DNA of 64,000 nucleotides from Pseudarthrobacter equi (GCF_900105535.1 NZ_LT629779.1:2976001-3040000); one strand, 5' to 3'; positions 8,339 to 20,227 are shown, counted from the stretch's first letter. Notes: generated by a model not told the origin, from the letters alone. Numbers and translations are program-made.

Positions 8339-9034
8339 GTGCGACTTGTGATTGCCCGATGCTCCGTTGATTATGTTGGCCGGCTCAAAGCCCATCTCCC
8401 CCTCGCCACCAGGCTCCTGCTGGTCAAGGCGGACGGCTCTGTCCTTGTGCATTCAGACGGTGGCTCGTACAAGCCCCTGAACTGGATGAGTCCGCCGGCC
8501 ACACTCCGTGTTACGTCACCGGAGGACGTTGACCTGGAGTTGGGAGTCGCGGAGCAATGGACGGTCCAGTCCGCGAAGACGGATGACCGGCTGATCATCA
8601 ATATCCATGAAAAGCTCAGCGAAACCTCCCACGACCTCGGCGTGGACCCGGGCCTGATCAAGGACGGCGTGGAGGCGGACCTCCAGCGGCTCCTGGCCGA
8701 CCAGATCGAAACGCTGGGAACAGGCTATTCGCTGATCCGGCGCGAATACTTCACGGCCATCGGTCCGGTGGACATCCTGGCCCGGGACGGCGACGGCGCA
8801 ACCGTGGCCATCGAACTCAAGCGGCGCGGGGACATCGACGGCGTGGAGCAACTCACCCGCTACCTTGAGCTGTTGAACCGCGATCCCCTGCTGGCACCGG
8901 TGCGCGGCATCTTCGCCGCCCAGCAGATCAAACCGCAGGCCAAGGTCCTCGCCAACGACCGCGGGATTGATTGCGTGACCCTCGATTACGACGCAATGCG
9001 CGGTGTCGACGACAGCGAATCCCGGCTCTTCTAA
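8339..9034 (+). CDS. nucS: Mismatch-specific endonuclease NucS/EndoMS
   Basis: A 231-aa endonuclease that cuts both strands at mismatched DNA and provides mismatch repair in actinobacteria lacking MutS/MutL. The N-terminal beta-rich DNA-binding domain spans about 1-95. The C-terminal RecB-like nuclease domain contains Asp145 (VDIL), Glu159 and Lys161 (AIELKRR) and the Q171-x3-Y175 motif. The extreme C-terminus SESRLF resembles the beta-clamp binding tail needed for activity in this family. The reading frame is open upstream to 8051, but homology and length (about 225-235 aa in the family) fit the GTG at 8339, with TAGTGT 7 nt upstream. Confidence 0.93.
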   Translation: MRLVIARCSVDYVGRLKAHLPLATRLLLVKADGSVLVHSDGGSYKPLNWMSPPATLRVTSPEDVDLELGVAEQWTVQSAKTDDRLIINIHEKLSETSHDLGVDPGLIKDGVEADLQRLLADQIETLGTGYSLIRREYFTAIGPVDILARDGDGATVAIELKRRGDIDGVEQLTRYLELLNRDPLLAPVRGIFAAQQIKPQAKVLANDRGIDCVTLDYDAMRGVDDSESRLF

Positions 9035-9128
9035 CGCCGCCTGTCCTTTCGGCATTGGCCAATTGTGTCCCGACAAGGCATGCACCCCGGTTTTTACCTA
9101 AAATTTGTCCGATTCCGCCGCCGAAGCG

Positions 9129-9158
9129 TTGACCTGCGGGAACGGGCATGAAATTCTT
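9129..9158 (+). promoter_or_regulatory. Candidate promoter of cold-shock gene
   Basis: TTGACC (9129-9134), 17 nt, then AATTCT (9152-9157). The implied transcription start near 9164 would give a leader of about 165 nt before the cold-shock ORF. Long leaders are typical of cspA-type genes. Confidence 0.4.
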
Positions 9159-9187
9159 AACTCAGTCTTTGTGTAGGTGTTTTTCAT

Positions 9188-9209
9188 GCTCGCAAGACAT
9201 GTTGCGAGC
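9188..9209 (+). promoter_or_regulatory. Stem-loop in cold-shock gene leader
   Basis: GCTCGCAA and TTGCGAGC form a perfect 8-bp stem around a GACATG loop, inside the predicted 5' leader. No U-tract follows, so it is not a terminator. It may be part of a temperature-responsive leader, which is inference. Confidence 0.45.
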
Positions 9210-9330
9210 GCGAAGCTCCTGCAGGGCCAGTTCCTTTTCCGGACGGCTATTCAGGATTCTTCTCGCGGAGTGACCAAGGCCGGTACGAAGTGTGCCGATC
9301 TTAAGAAAGTTCCACAATGAGGAGAAATAA

Positions 9331-9534
9331 ATGGCACAGGGAACTGTGAAGTGGTTCAACGCTGAAAAGGGCTTCGGCTTCATTACCCCGGACGACTCCG
9401 ACGGCGACGTCTTCGTCCACTACTCCGAGATCCAGACCGGCGGCTTCAAGACCCTCGACGAGAACCAGCGCGTTCAGTTCGAAATCGGTCAGGGCGCCAA
9501 GGGCCCGCAGGCCACCGGCGTTACGCTCGTCTAG
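9331..9534 (+). CDS. Cold-shock protein, CspA family
   Basis: A 67-aa single cold-shock domain that binds single-stranded RNA/DNA and melts RNA structure. RNP1 KGFGFIT (residues 14-20) and RNP2 DVFVHYS (26-32) are intact, and the start [17 protein letters not shown] is canonical. A clear ribosome site (GAGGAGAAA) sits 6-8 nt before ATG 9331. The gene stands alone, behind a leader of roughly 165 nt and in front of a strong intrinsic terminator, as expected for a highly expressed, post-transcriptionally controlled csp gene. Confidence 0.96.
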   Translation: MAQGTVKWFNAEKGFGFITPDDSDGDVFVHYSEIQTGGFKTLDENQRVQFEIGQGAKGPQATGVTLV

Positions 9535-9564
9535 TCTTCGGACAGACTGCTAAGCCTGATTAGC

Positions 9565-9606
9565 AAAGAATGGTCCCTGGCATAATTGCCGGGGACCATT
9601 CTTTTT
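9565..9606 (+). terminator. Intrinsic terminator of cold-shock gene
   Basis: A perfect 13-bp stem (9565-9577 with 9592-9604), with an inner GGC/GCC extension, ends in a run of T. It works as a classical Rho-independent terminator 30 nt after the stop codon. The A-rich 5' flank would also let it act on minus-strand transcription. Confidence 0.9.
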
Positions 9607-9689
9607 GCCTGGCGCATTGTTGGGCCAGCCTTAGCCTTTGCGTTATGCGGCCCCGGCCGGGCGATATCCGGCAGCGAACGGCATCCTTA

Positions 9690-12224
9690 TCAGACTAAAT
9701 TCCGGACCAGCCTGGCGCCCTGGGGCAGGGACAGGCCAGGCAGGTAGGCCCGGGTGAGCGCACGGCCGATGGCCGGCAACTGAAGAGGGTCCTGGTAGTA
9801 GAGGTACAACGCCCGGTACTCGGGCTTGAAACGGGACTTGAAGGCCGCCAACGACCGGAATCCATAAACGGGTTCCAGCGCGTGGCCCACCAGGTCAAGG
9901 ATGCGGACCAGGTTCTTGGCTCCCCCTTGGGCGGTGTCCTCGGCTCCCCCGTCATTCGCCAGCGGTGAACCGGACAGCGAAATCACCTCCACGGAATCCC
10001 GCAGTTCCAGGACAGCGGAGGCGATCAGGAATTCCATCACGCCGGGGAAACCGTCGGCGCCCCGGCGCATCACGTCCAGCGTCCGGCTGACGAGGCGGCC
10101 GTCGTCGTACACGGGAAGCCAACTGGTGAACCCGTGGACCCTGCCTTCACCGTCGACGGCAAGGCAGCACAGCACCTCATCGTCGTCGAGCTCGTCCACG
10201 CTGCCAAGCGTGAAGCCCATTTCCGGTACGGACTTTCCGGCGGCCCATTCCTCGGACACTTCGTTCAACCGGGTGCGCAAGGCTACCGGCAACCCGCTGT
10301 ACGGACCCCAGACGGCATGCACCCCCAACTTGGCAGCCCGGTTCAGTGCCGTCCGGACGTTCTGCCACTCCTTGCCCTTGAATTCCAGCTCCCGGATGGC
10401 CAGCCGGGTTTCCTGGGCCACCGATACCCGGGAGAAGCCGCGCTCACGCAGGGCCGGCCACACCGAGTCGTCGCAGGAATACAGTGCCGGAATCAGCGCC
10501 TCGCGCCGGCAATGGGCGAGGAATCCCTCCGTGACGGCCAGCTGGGATCCGGCAGGGCCGATGGCACACCCGAGGGTCAGGGCAACACTGCCGTGCTGCT
10601 GGTAGGCCATGGCTCCCTGGCCGTCCGGGCTGAACCAGTATGCGTTCGGTTCCCACAAGGCCATCCAGGACAGCGGGCCGCCGCCCTGGTGGAGCAGCGT
10701 CCGCGCCCGTGCCCGGTCCTGCCGGCCGGAGTCGTGCCCGTGGTTTCCGCCCAGCAGCGCCCACCACACGGCTGCCAGCGCAATAAGCCAAAACACGGGC
10801 CCGGAATAGGCGAAGAGGACAGCCTCCACCGTGTTCCGGTCTGCGAAGACCCGGTGGAAATGCTGCGGAATCGGCACCGGTACATACTGCCGGGCCAGCT
10901 CGGCAAACAGACCCAGCACACCGCCGTCGCGGGACATCCCGCCAGAGGCGAACCATGCGGTGGCATAGGCGGCAGCCAGCACCCCCCAGGAGCCGCCCAC
11001 CAGCACGGCAAGCGTGCGCCGGGCGGTGGGCAGGGTCTGCACCCGGAATTGCCTCCGGTTCAGCCACAGGATGACGGACAGCAGCAGCGGAACCACCACC
11101 AGCGGAAGCACATGGGCAAAGGCGGAGCCCATGGGCGCCGCGTGCGGGCCCTGCGGCCTGGAGGGAACCAGGGCGAACAGTGCAAGGTACACGGCGGCCA
11201 GGGCCGTCACAGCCAGCTGGATCGCCAGGGCAATGTTCAAGGCCATCCTGCGTCCCCGGCGCATCCCGTCGGCGCAGATCAGCAGCAGGACCACCGGGAC
11301 CACTGCCAGTGCCAGGCCGAACGGACCGGCGAAACCTGCCCTGCCCGCTTCAAGGCAGGACGCTTCCACAGTGGCCCCGCAGTTGAACGCCAGTTGGCCC
11401 AGCGTGGGCAGCGGATTCAGGACAACGTCCCGAAGCAGCGCCAGCGGCCCGGTGGGTGCCCGGGTGATCCCGGTGAGGATGGGCCCGACGGCGAACACGG
11501 CCACCATCAGGGCCAGCAGGTTACGGGCCTCCCGTCCGGTGGAGCGGTGCCGGTGGAGCCTGCCTTCGTCGCCTTGGATCCACCAGCCCACCAGGAGTCC
11601 CAGCAGCGCGCCAAGGAGGCCGATCACCGTCTCGGCATGTCCCACGTACAGGACGAGCAGCAGCGAGATCGAAAGTGCCGCCGTCCGCAGGCGCCGCTGC
11701 CAGAGCACCGGCAGCCGGGCGCTGCCTGCCATGCCTGCGGCGAGCACCGGGGCGTAGGGGCCGATCAGGATGACGTCGGTCATGGTGTCGAGCCACCCGT
11801 CCCCCACATAGGCCGCGAGCTGGGTAACCAGGAGGAACAGCGTGACGGCCGCGAACTGGCCGCCCAGGAACAGTGCAGCGGCACTCCGGAAACCGAGTTT
11901 CCGTTCGGCAAGGCCCAGCAGCACAATGATCATCAGCGCGGCCACCACATAGGCAGTGGGGTTGGTGGCGAAGAAGAGGCTGGTGAACAGCGACCACCAG
12001 CGCCCCTCACGCAGTCCGGGACCGCTGACGCCGGCAACATCCAGCAGCTGCTCGGACGGACCGGCCAGGAAGCTGTCCGTAGCCGCGCCTGTACCCACAA
12101 ACACGGCGAGCACCACAAGCGTGAACGGCATGGCCTTCAGCCCCGTCGCCGCCCTGCCCAGCGTTGGCCGGACCACGGTGTCCCAAGCCAATGCCATGGT
12201 CCGGGTGTCCTGTCCGCCGCTCAT
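9690..12224 (-). CDS. MprF-like aminoacyl-lipid synthase: membrane domain plus DUF2156
   Basis: An 844-aa protein. The first 500 residues are a polytopic membrane region whose N-terminal third resembles a rhomboid fold (AERKLGF, then a late GHAETVIGLLGALLGLLVGW helix) but lacks the GxSG serine motif. The last 320 residues are a DUF2156/phosphatidylglycerol lysyltransferase C-terminal domain (two GNAT-like folds; YWFSPDGQGAMAYQQHGSVALTLG, FTSWLPVYDDGRLVSRTLDVMR). The family moves an amino acid from aminoacyl-tRNA onto membrane lipid and so lowers surface charge. ATG 12224 overlaps the esterase stop by 4 nt (ATGA); an earlier in-frame ATG at 12293 lies inside the esterase gene and is less likely. 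The amino-acid specificity cannot be read. Confidence 0.85.
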   Translation of the reverse strand: MSGGQDTRTMALAWDTVVRPTLGRAATGLKAMPFTLVVLAVFVGTGAATDSFLAGPSEQLLDVAGVSGPGLREGRWWSLFTSLFFATNPTAYVVAALMIIVLLGLAERKLGFRSAAALFLGGQFAAVTLFLLVTQLAAYVGDGWLDTMTDVILIGPYAPVLAAGMAGSARLPVLWQRRLRTAALSISLLLVLYVGHAETVIGLLGALLGLLVGWWIQGDEGRLHRHRSTGREARNLLALMVAVFAVGPILTGITRAPTGPLALLRDVVLNPLPTLGQLAFNCGATVEASCLEAGRAGFAGPFGLALAVVPVVLLLICADGMRRGRRMALNIALAIQLAVTALAAVYLALFALVPSRPQGPHAAPMGSAFAHVLPLVVVPLLLSVILWLNRRQFRVQTLPTARRTLAVLVGGSWGVLAAAYATAWFASGGMSRDGGVLGLFAELARQYVPVPIPQHFHRVFADRNTVEAVLFAYSGPVFWLIALAAVWWALLGGNHGHDSGRQDRARARTLLHQGGGPLSWMALWEPNAYWFSPDGQGAMAYQQHGSVALTLGCAIGPAGSQLAVTEGFLAHCRREALIPALYSCDDSVWPALRERGFSRVSVAQETRLAIRELEFKGKEWQNVRTALNRAAKLGVHAVWGPYSGLPVALRTRLNEVSEEWAAGKSVPEMGFTLGSVDELDDDEVLCCLAVDGEGRVHGFTSWLPVYDDGRLVSRTLDVMRRGADGFPGVMEFLIASAVLELRDSVEVISLSGSPLANDGGAEDTAQGGAKNLVRILDLVGHALEPVYGFRSLAAFKSRFKPEYRALYLYYQDPLQLPAIGRALTRAYLPGLSLPQGARLVRNLV

Positions 12225-13531
12225 CCGCCGGTCCCCCACTGGGCTGCGAGGAACTGCAGGGCATCGCCAAACCGCCGGGACGACGTGTCCCACGAGTGCC
12301 CGGTGTGCTCCACCTCGTAGGCGCGTACGGTGAATCCGGCGTCCCCGGCAGCGGCCGCCAGGGTCCTGAGGTAGCCCACAAATTCAGTATCGTTCTGCCC
12401 GGCCGTCAGGTACAGGCCATGGCCGTCAAAACGCTTGTCCGCCATGATGGCCAGCGGCGTCTGCCGCAGGAACGCCTCGGGGTCGCCCGGGAAGGCGGCG
12501 TCGATGGTCTTCTGGCGTTCCTTGGCGATGGCGGGCTCGGCTTCTGCCGAGAACGCCAGGACCTCGGGAAACAGGTCAGGATGGCGGGTTCCCAGCTGGA
12601 TGGCGCAAGTGCCGCCGAAGGAGAATCCCCCTACCGCCCAGTGCGAATGGTCCGTGTCCACGGCAAGGGTGGAGCCGATCCACCGCGGCACATCCTGCGA
12701 CAGGTAGGTATCGGCGTGGGCGATCTGGCTGTCCATGCACATGGTGTTGGCGTTCTGCGACCCGTTTGCGTCGGGGACCACCACCACGGGAGCCACGCCG
12801 CCATGGGCGGCAGCAAAGGAGTCCATGTGGCCGCGGAGGGCTCCGCCGGTCAGCCAGTCGGCCGGACCGCCGGGCTGGCCGGCAATGAGGACCAACACGG
12901 GCAACGCCGGACGGTTCTGTGCAAAGTAGGCCGGAGGAAGGTAGATGAAGGCGTCCCGGGTATCCATGCCGGAGATGGTGCCTGGAATGGCGGCCTTGCG
13001 CAGGACTCCCCCGTCCGGGATGTCCCCTTGCGGACGCCAGCCCTGCAGCGCCACGCCGTCGGGCGCTCCTGCCGGCCGGACGAGGTTCTGTTCCAGGGCA
13101 GGAATGCGGGCAAGGGCGGTCCCCATCAGGTCGCTCACCGTACGGTTGAGGCCGAAGTAGGCGTTGATTTGCACGCTGGACAGGGCAACCACCAGCAGTG
13201 CGGCAGCCAGGCCACCGCCACGACGGCGCCAGGAGTTGCGGGGCAGGAGGAACAGCCAGAGGAGTACCGCGGCCACAGCTGGCACCAGCCACAGAAGGAC
13301 CGGGTCCGGGATGTTTTCCGGGAAAACGGAATAGAGGTTAATCAGCGCCCAGTGGACGGTGGCCACCAGCGCAAAGGCCACGGCAACGGCGGCAATGACC
13401 CGGTAGAGCCAGCGCACCGGTCCGTGGGGCGGCGGTGGCATGAGGAGGAACGCGGCGCCGGCGAGGCCCAGGATCAGCGAGGCCCAGTAGAGGGGGCCGT
13501 CGGTCAGCCGGACATCAAGGATCCAGTCCAC
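12221..13531 (-). CDS. Membrane-anchored esterase, PF00756-type alpha/beta hydrolase
   Basis: A 436-aa protein with four N-terminal membrane helices (about 14-31, 41-64, 77-96, 106-122) and an extracytoplasmic esterase domain (about 180-436). The triad is visible: Ser304 in GGFSFGG, Asp381 in GQNDTEF and His412 in HTGHSWD. The fold resembles S-formylglutathione hydrolase and mycolyltransferase-type esterases. It overlaps the MprF-like gene by 4 nt, the arrangement known for aminoacyl-lipid synthases paired with hydrolases that remove the amino acid, so a role in deacylating aminoacyl-lipids is plausible. The start GTG 13531 lies 4 nt after the DUF2550 stop; upstream codons in this frame lie inside DUF2550. 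Confidence 0.8.
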   Translation of the reverse strand: MDWILDVRLTDGPLYWASLILGLAGAAFLLMPPPPHGPVRWLYRVIAAVAVAFALVATVHWALINLYSVFPENIPDPVLLWLVPAVAAVLLWLFLLPRNSWRRRGGGLAAALLVVALSSVQINAYFGLNRTVSDLMGTALARIPALEQNLVRPAGAPDGVALQGWRPQGDIPDGGVLRKAAIPGTISGMDTRDAFIYLPPAYFAQNRPALPVLVLIAGQPGGPADWLTGGALRGHMDSFAAAHGGVAPVVVVPDANGSQNANTMCMDSQIAHADTYLSQDVPRWIGSTLAVDTDHSHWAVGGFSFGGTCAIQLGTRHPDLFPEVLAFSAEAEPAIAKERQKTIDAAFPGDPEAFLRQTPLAIMADKRFDGHGLYLTAGQNDTEFVGYLRTLAAAAGDAGFTVRAYEVEHTGHSWDTSSRRFGDALQFLAAQWGTGG

Positions 13532-13535
13532 GCGT

Positions 13536-13967
13536 CTAACGCCAGGTGCCGATGCCGATGACCGGCCCGGCTTCCAGCCACGACGACAGGCCTGTGTAGG
13601 CATCGAACTTCATGGCGAGCCGCAGGTCCTGGCCCTCGTAGCGAAGTTCCACGATGACGACGTCGGGCTGTACCTTGACGGCTTCGGCCTCTGTGGGCTT
13701 GCGGCGGCCAAGGAGTTCAAGGGAATGCCGCTTGAACTTGTGTTTTGGGCGGACACTGAGCGAGAGCAGCCGGAACCACTCAAGGTCGTTGTCCTGATAA
13801 CGACAAACCCCCATCTGCCAGCTGTTTCCAGCCATGCAAATGGAGGCGTCCACCGTGCCGAGGGCACGCCGCAGGTTAAAGCGGCGCACCCCCGAAAGGC
13901 ACAGTGCAAAAATCAGCAATCCAAAGGCGATTGCCAGTGCGATGAACGAAATACCCGGTGCGTCCAT
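13536..13967 (-). CDS. DUF2550 membrane protein
   Basis: A 143-aa protein with one N-terminal membrane helix (about 5-25, ISFIALAIAFGLLIFALCL) and a cytoplasmic domain containing WQMGVCRYQDNDLEWFRLLSLSVRPKHKFKRHSLELLGRR, characteristic of DUF2550. This family follows atpC in many actinobacteria; its function is not known. ATG 13967 lies 10 nt downstream of the atpC stop and matches the hydrophobic helix; a longer frame to 14027 would overlap atpC. Likely part of the atp transcript. Confidence 0.85.
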   Translation of the reverse strand: MDAPGISFIALAIAFGLLIFALCLSGVRRFNLRRALGTVDASICMAGNSWQMGVCRYQDNDLEWFRLLSLSVRPKHKFKRHSLELLGRRKPTEAEAVKVQPDVVIVELRYEGQDLRLAMKFDAYTGLSSWLEAGPVIGIGTWR

Positions 13968-13977
13968 CAAGGTCGTG

Positions 13978-14262
13978 CTAGCGGATCCCAGCGGTAGCCG
14001 AGCCGCCAAGCTGGGCGTTGTCAGCAACGATGACTACCCGGTTGTTGTCGACGGAGAAGAACCCGCCGTCAACATCGACCGAAATACGGTCTCCCGACAC
14101 CGGCTGGATCGCGAGTTCACCTTCGGCCAGGATCGCCAGCAGGGGCGAGTGGCCGGGCAGGATTCCGATCTCACCATCGCTGGTGCGGGCCTTGACCATC
14201 GTGGCCGCTCCGGACCACACGAAGTGGTCCGCTGCGACAATCTCAACCTCAAGCTCAGCCAT
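13978..14262 (-). CDS. atpC: F1Fo ATP synthase subunit epsilon
   Basis: A 94-aa epsilon subunit of the F1 central stalk, which couples rotation and inhibits hydrolysis. It is almost all beta-sandwich (MAELEVEIVAADHFVWSGAATMVKARTSDGEIGILPGHSPLLAIL). The long C-terminal two-helix arm of the E. coli protein is essentially absent, as in many actinobacteria. ATG 14262 follows the atpD stop by one base. The frame continues upstream, but that part lies in atpD. Confidence 0.95.
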   Translation of the reverse strand: MAELEVEIVAADHFVWSGAATMVKARTSDGEIGILPGHSPLLAILAEGELAIQPVSGDRISVDVDGGFFSVDNNRVVIVADNAQLGGSATAGIR

Positions 14263-14263
14263 A

Positions 14264-16692
<2,429 letters not shown>

Positions 16693-16765
16693 ACTTATCC
16701 TTTCCTAACATTCCGTAAACCGGGTGTGCCGGACCCTGCGGGCCCGGCACACCCGGCCATCGGAA

Positions 16766-18403
16766 CTAGCGCTTCTGCTTGACGATCTTTTCCTGGTCGA
16801 CTTCGCCCTCGGAGATGGCGTCATGTGCCTCGTGGCCTGCGCCCACCAAGTGGTTGTCGCCTTCGCCGAAGAAGCCCTTCTTGAAGTCGATGATGGAGGA
16901 CTTCAGAGCTGCTGCGGTGTCATCGTCCATCACGTTGGTCTGCGCCAGCGTGGTGAGGATGGAGGACTTGTGCTTGAGGTGCTCCAGGAACTCGGTTTCG
17001 AACCGGTTCACATCCTCAACCGGAACGTCATCCAGGTGGCCGTTGGTGCCTGCCCAGATGGAGACAACCTGGTCCTCAACCGGGAACGGTGAGTACTGGC
17101 CCTGCTTGAGCAGTTCCATCAGGCGGGCTCCACGGGTGAGCTGCTGGCGTGACGCGGCGTCCAGGTCCGAGGCAAACATAGCGAACGCCTGCATGTCGCG
17201 GTACTGGGCGAGTTCCAGCTTCAACGTGCCGGAGACCTTCTTCATGGACTTCACCTGCGCTGCACCGCCAACGCGGGACACCGAAACGCCCACGTCGACT
17301 GCGGGACGCTGGTTGGCGTTGAAGAGGTCCGACTGCAGGAAGATCTGGCCGTCGGTGATGGAGATGACGTTGGTCGGGATGTAGGCGGACACGTCGTTCG
17401 CCTTGGTCTCGATCAGCGGCAGGCCCGTCATGGAACCGGCACCGAGCTCGTCGGAGAGCTTTGCACAACGCTCCAGGAGACGGGAGTGCAAGTAGAAGAC
17501 GTCACCCGGGTAGGCTTCGCGTCCCGGCGGGCGGCGGAGCAGCAGGGACACGGCGCGGTAGGCTTCAGCCTGCTTGGACAGGTCATCAAACACGATGAGG
17601 ACGTGCTTGCCGCCGTACATCCAGTGCTGGCCGATCGCGGAACCTGCGTACGGTGCCAGGTACTTGAAGCCGGCGGGGTCGGATGCGGGAGACGCCACGA
17701 TGGTGGTGTACTCGAGCGCGCCGTTGTCCTCGAGGGTCTGGCGGACAGCGGCAATAGTGGATGCCTTCTGGCCGATCGCCACGTAGATGCAGCGGACCTG
17801 CTTGGTCACATCGCCGGAAGCCCAGTTGGCCTTCTGGTTGATGATGGTGTCGATCGCAATGGCCGACTTGCCGGTCTGGCGGTCACCAATGATCAGCTGA
17901 CGCTGGCCGCGTCCGATCGGAATCATGGCGTCGATGGCCTTGAGACCGGTCTGCATCGGCTCGTGAACCGACTTGCGCTGCGTCACGCCGGGAGCCTGGA
18001 GCTCCAGGGCACGGGTGGCTTCAGCCTTGATCTCGCCGAGGTCGTCGATGGGCACGCCCAACGGGTCGACTACGCGGCCGAGGAAGGCGTCGCCCACGGG
18101 CACGGACAGAACCTGTCCCGTGCGGTGGACTTCCTGGCCTTCTTCGATACCGGTGAAGTCGCCGAGGATGATGACGCCGATTTCGCGGACGTCAAGGTTC
18201 TGGGCGAGGCCCAGCGTGCCGTCCTCGAAGCGCAGCAGCTCGTTCGCCATGACCGAGGGAAGGCCCTCAACACGGGCGATGCCGTCACTAGCGGTGGTTA
18301 CGCGGCCGACCTCTACGCGTTCTGCGTTTCCGGGTTCGTAGGACGCCGCGAACTCGTTCAGCGCATTACGGACGTCGTCGGCGTTGATGGTCAATTCGGC
18401 CAT
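16766..18403 (-). CDS. atpA: F1Fo ATP synthase subunit alpha
   Basis: A 545-aa non-catalytic nucleotide-binding subunit. P-loop [33 protein letters not shown] and the [31 protein letters not shown] region are all typical. The C-terminal tail [32 protein letters not shown] extends past the E. coli protein, which is common in actinobacteria. The ribosome site CAGGAGAGCAGG precedes ATG 18403. Confidence 0.98.
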   Translation of the reverse strand: MAELTINADDVRNALNEFAASYEPGNAERVEVGRVTTASDGIARVEGLPSVMANELLRFEDGTLGLAQNLDVREIGVIILGDFTGIEEGQEVHRTGQVLSVPVGDAFLGRVVDPLGVPIDDLGEIKAEATRALELQAPGVTQRKSVHEPMQTGLKAIDAMIPIGRGQRQLIIGDRQTGKSAIAIDTIINQKANWASGDVTKQVRCIYVAIGQKASTIAAVRQTLEDNGALEYTTIVASPASDPAGFKYLAPYAGSAIGQHWMYGGKHVLIVFDDLSKQAEAYRAVSLLLRRPPGREAYPGDVFYLHSRLLERCAKLSDELGAGSMTGLPLIETKANDVSAYIPTNVISITDGQIFLQSDLFNANQRPAVDVGVSVSRVGGAAQVKSMKKVSGTLKLELAQYRDMQAFAMFASDLDAASRQQLTRGARLMELLKQGQYSPFPVEDQVVSIWAGTNGHLDDVPVEDVNRFETEFLEHLKHKSSILTTLAQTNVMDDDTAAALKSSIIDFKKGFFGEGDNHLVGAGHEAHDAISEGEVDQEKIVKQKR

Positions 18404-18480
18404 CTGCAGTCCCTGCTCTCCTGTTTTGTGATCACCGTCAGGTGACCGGGGTTTCTATCAGTTTGGTTGTGCTTGTCCGG

Positions 18481-19308
18481 CTAGCCGGCCAGCTGGCGTT
18501 GCAGCTCGCCCAGGCGGCTGATGACCGAAGCGTCGAGCACTTCGTCACCCACCTGGACGCGGATACCGCCAATGAGTGCCGGATCAACGTTGATGTTGAC
18601 CTTCAGTTCCCGTCCGTACAGCGCGTTCAGGCCCGCCTGGAGGCGGGACAGCTGCGTCGACGTCAGGGGACGGGTCACGCTGACCGTTGCAATCCAGCGC
18701 TGCTGCCGCTTGGCCGCCAACTCGGCGAACCGTTCCACCAGGCGCGTCGCCTTGATGCCGCGGGGCTGGGTGACTGCCTGGGTAATGAGGACTTTTGCTT
18801 CCTCACTGACACCGGGCACCAGCTTTTCGGCAAGGGCAGCCTTGGCTGCCCCGCTGGCCTGTGGTTCGGACAGAGCACGTTGTACCTCGTGGCTGGACGC
18901 CACGGCCTGGTTGAAGGAGAACAGGTCGTTCTCCAGTTCTTCCAGGCCAGTGATGCCGGAGGCAGAAACGGCCGACTTGTTTTCAGCAACGGAAATGACC
19001 ACCGTTGCGGCAAGAGTCTCGAGTGCATCGCCGATGTCCCGAGCAGATGCCCAGCGTGAACTGGCCAATCCGCCCGCGACCTCTGCAGCATCAGCGGAGA
19101 CTTTTCCGCCAACCAGCTGCCTGACCAGCGCCGACTTTTCGTCACCGTTACGGGACGGGTCAGTCAGGGCGCGGCGCAAGCCAGCCGAGCTGTCCACCAT
19201 TCCCAGAATTCCGAAGAGTTCCTTAGCCAGCTGCAACGATGCGGTGGGAAGCTTTACTTCCAGCGCGGCCAGTGCTGTTGCCAGCGATTCGCTCGATACG
19301 CCTGCCAT
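18481..19308 (-). CDS. atpH: F1Fo ATP synthase subunit delta
   Basis: A 275-aa peripheral-stalk subunit joining the b subunits to F1. It is longer than the roughly 180-aa enterobacterial protein, as is usual in actinobacteria. The C-terminal signature KVNINVDPALIGGIRVQVGDEVLDASVISRLGELQ is intact. The start ATG 19308 overlaps the atpF stop (TAATG), indicating coupled translation with its partner subunit. Confidence 0.95.
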   Translation of the reverse strand: MAGVSSESLATALAALEVKLPTASLQLAKELFGILGMVDSSAGLRRALTDPSRNGDEKSALVRQLVGGKVSADAAEVAGGLASSRWASARDIGDALETLAATVVISVAENKSAVSASGITGLEELENDLFSFNQAVASSHEVQRALSEPQASGAAKAALAEKLVPGVSEEAKVLITQAVTQPRGIKATRLVERFAELAAKRQQRWIATVSVTRPLTSTQLSRLQAGLNALYGRELKVNINVDPALIGGIRVQVGDEVLDASVISRLGELQRQLAG

Positions 19309-19862
19309 TACTTAGCTGCACCTGCGCTCTGGGTCTCCAGATCTGCCAGGAACCGGTCCACAACCCGTGCTGAGCGGTCGTCGTCGTTGAGCGATTCGCC
19401 CACGATGCGGCCGGCAAGGGTGGTGGCCAGGGTGCCAACCTCGGAGCGCAGGGACACAACGGCCGCCTGGCGCTCGGATTCGATCTGTGCGTGTGCCTGC
19501 GCAGTGATGCGTGCAGACTCGGCAGCAGCCTTCTCCTTGAGGTCCGCGAGGATCTGCGCACCTTCGGCGCGTGCTTCCTCACGAATGCGGTTTGCTTCGG
19601 TGCGGGCGTCGGTCAGCTGCTGCTTGTACTCTTCGAGTGCAGCAGACGCCTCAGCCTGGGCTTTTTCAGCCTTGGCAATGCCACCTTCGATGGCTTCGGC
19701 TCGCTCGGCAAAGGTCTTCTCGAACATCGGGACAACAAACTTGACCACGATGAACATGAGAATCGCGAAGCCAACCAGGACAACGCCCATTTCCCAAAGG
19801 TTGGGAACGAGGGGGTTAACCTTTTCGCCTTCAGTGGCGGCTGAGATGATCAGCTGATTCAT
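19308..19862 (-). CDS. atpF: F1Fo ATP synthase subunit b
   Basis: A 184-aa stator subunit: a short periplasmic start, one membrane helix (about 27-49, MGVVLVGFAILMFIVVKFVV) and a long charged alpha-helix rich in Ala/Glu/Arg that forms the peripheral stalk coiled coil and binds delta. The C-terminus SLNDDDRSARVVDRFLADLETQ docks on F1. Confidence 0.96.
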   Translation of the reverse strand: MNQLIISAATEGEKVNPLVPNLWEMGVVLVGFAILMFIVVKFVVPMFEKTFAERAEAIEGGIAKAEKAQAEASAALEEYKQQLTDARTEANRIREEARAEGAQILADLKEKAAAESARITAQAHAQIESERQAAVVSLRSEVGTLATTLAGRIVGESLNDDDRSARVVDRFLADLETQSAGAAK

Positions 19863-19913
19863 ATTTCACCCGTCCTTATCTACTCGGTTCTGAATGTTCG
19901 CTTCGCGCCAGGA

Positions 19914-20132
19914 CTAGGAAAGGACGAAAGCGAAGACGAGACCAAGGATGGCGAGGGCTTCGGTCAGTGCCAGACCAAGGAATGCGATCGGCTGCAGCAC
20001 ACGCTGAGCCTCCGGCTGACGTGCCACACCGTTGATGTAAGCGGCGAACACGAGACCCACACCGATACCACCGCCGATGGCCGAGAGGCCATAGCCGATG
20101 AGGTTGAGGGAGCCGTTGATTGTGCCTTCCAT
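19914..20132 (-). CDS. atpE: F1Fo ATP synthase subunit c
   Basis: A 72-aa hairpin of two membrane helices forming the rotor ring. Helix 1 carries the glycine packing motif GGGIGVG (20-26), the polar loop is ARQPE (37-41), and the ion-carrying Glu58 lies in LALTEAL. The usual sodium-ligand Gln/Ser pattern is not evident, so protons are the likely ion. ATG 20132 with GGAAG upstream is chosen over an upstream in-frame start at 20159. Confidence 0.97.
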   Translation of the reverse strand: MEGTINGSLNLIGYGLSAIGGGIGVGLVFAAYINGVARQPEAQRVLQPIAFLGLALTEALAILGLVFAFVLS

Positions 20133-20227
20133 TTTTCTTCCTTTCAAGATGCCACCCATGTGGCAGGTTGTTTGGGTTGCTTCATCCCCGTGAGGGGAAG
20201 ATTTGTGTGTGCCTGTCGGCAGGGCGC

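Noticed and set aside
10134..12320. 728-codon open frame on the plus strand opposite the MprF-like gene
   Set aside because: Gln/Arg/His/Gly-rich translation with no recognisable domain, fully antisense to a gene with clear homology; typical high-G+C shadow frame.
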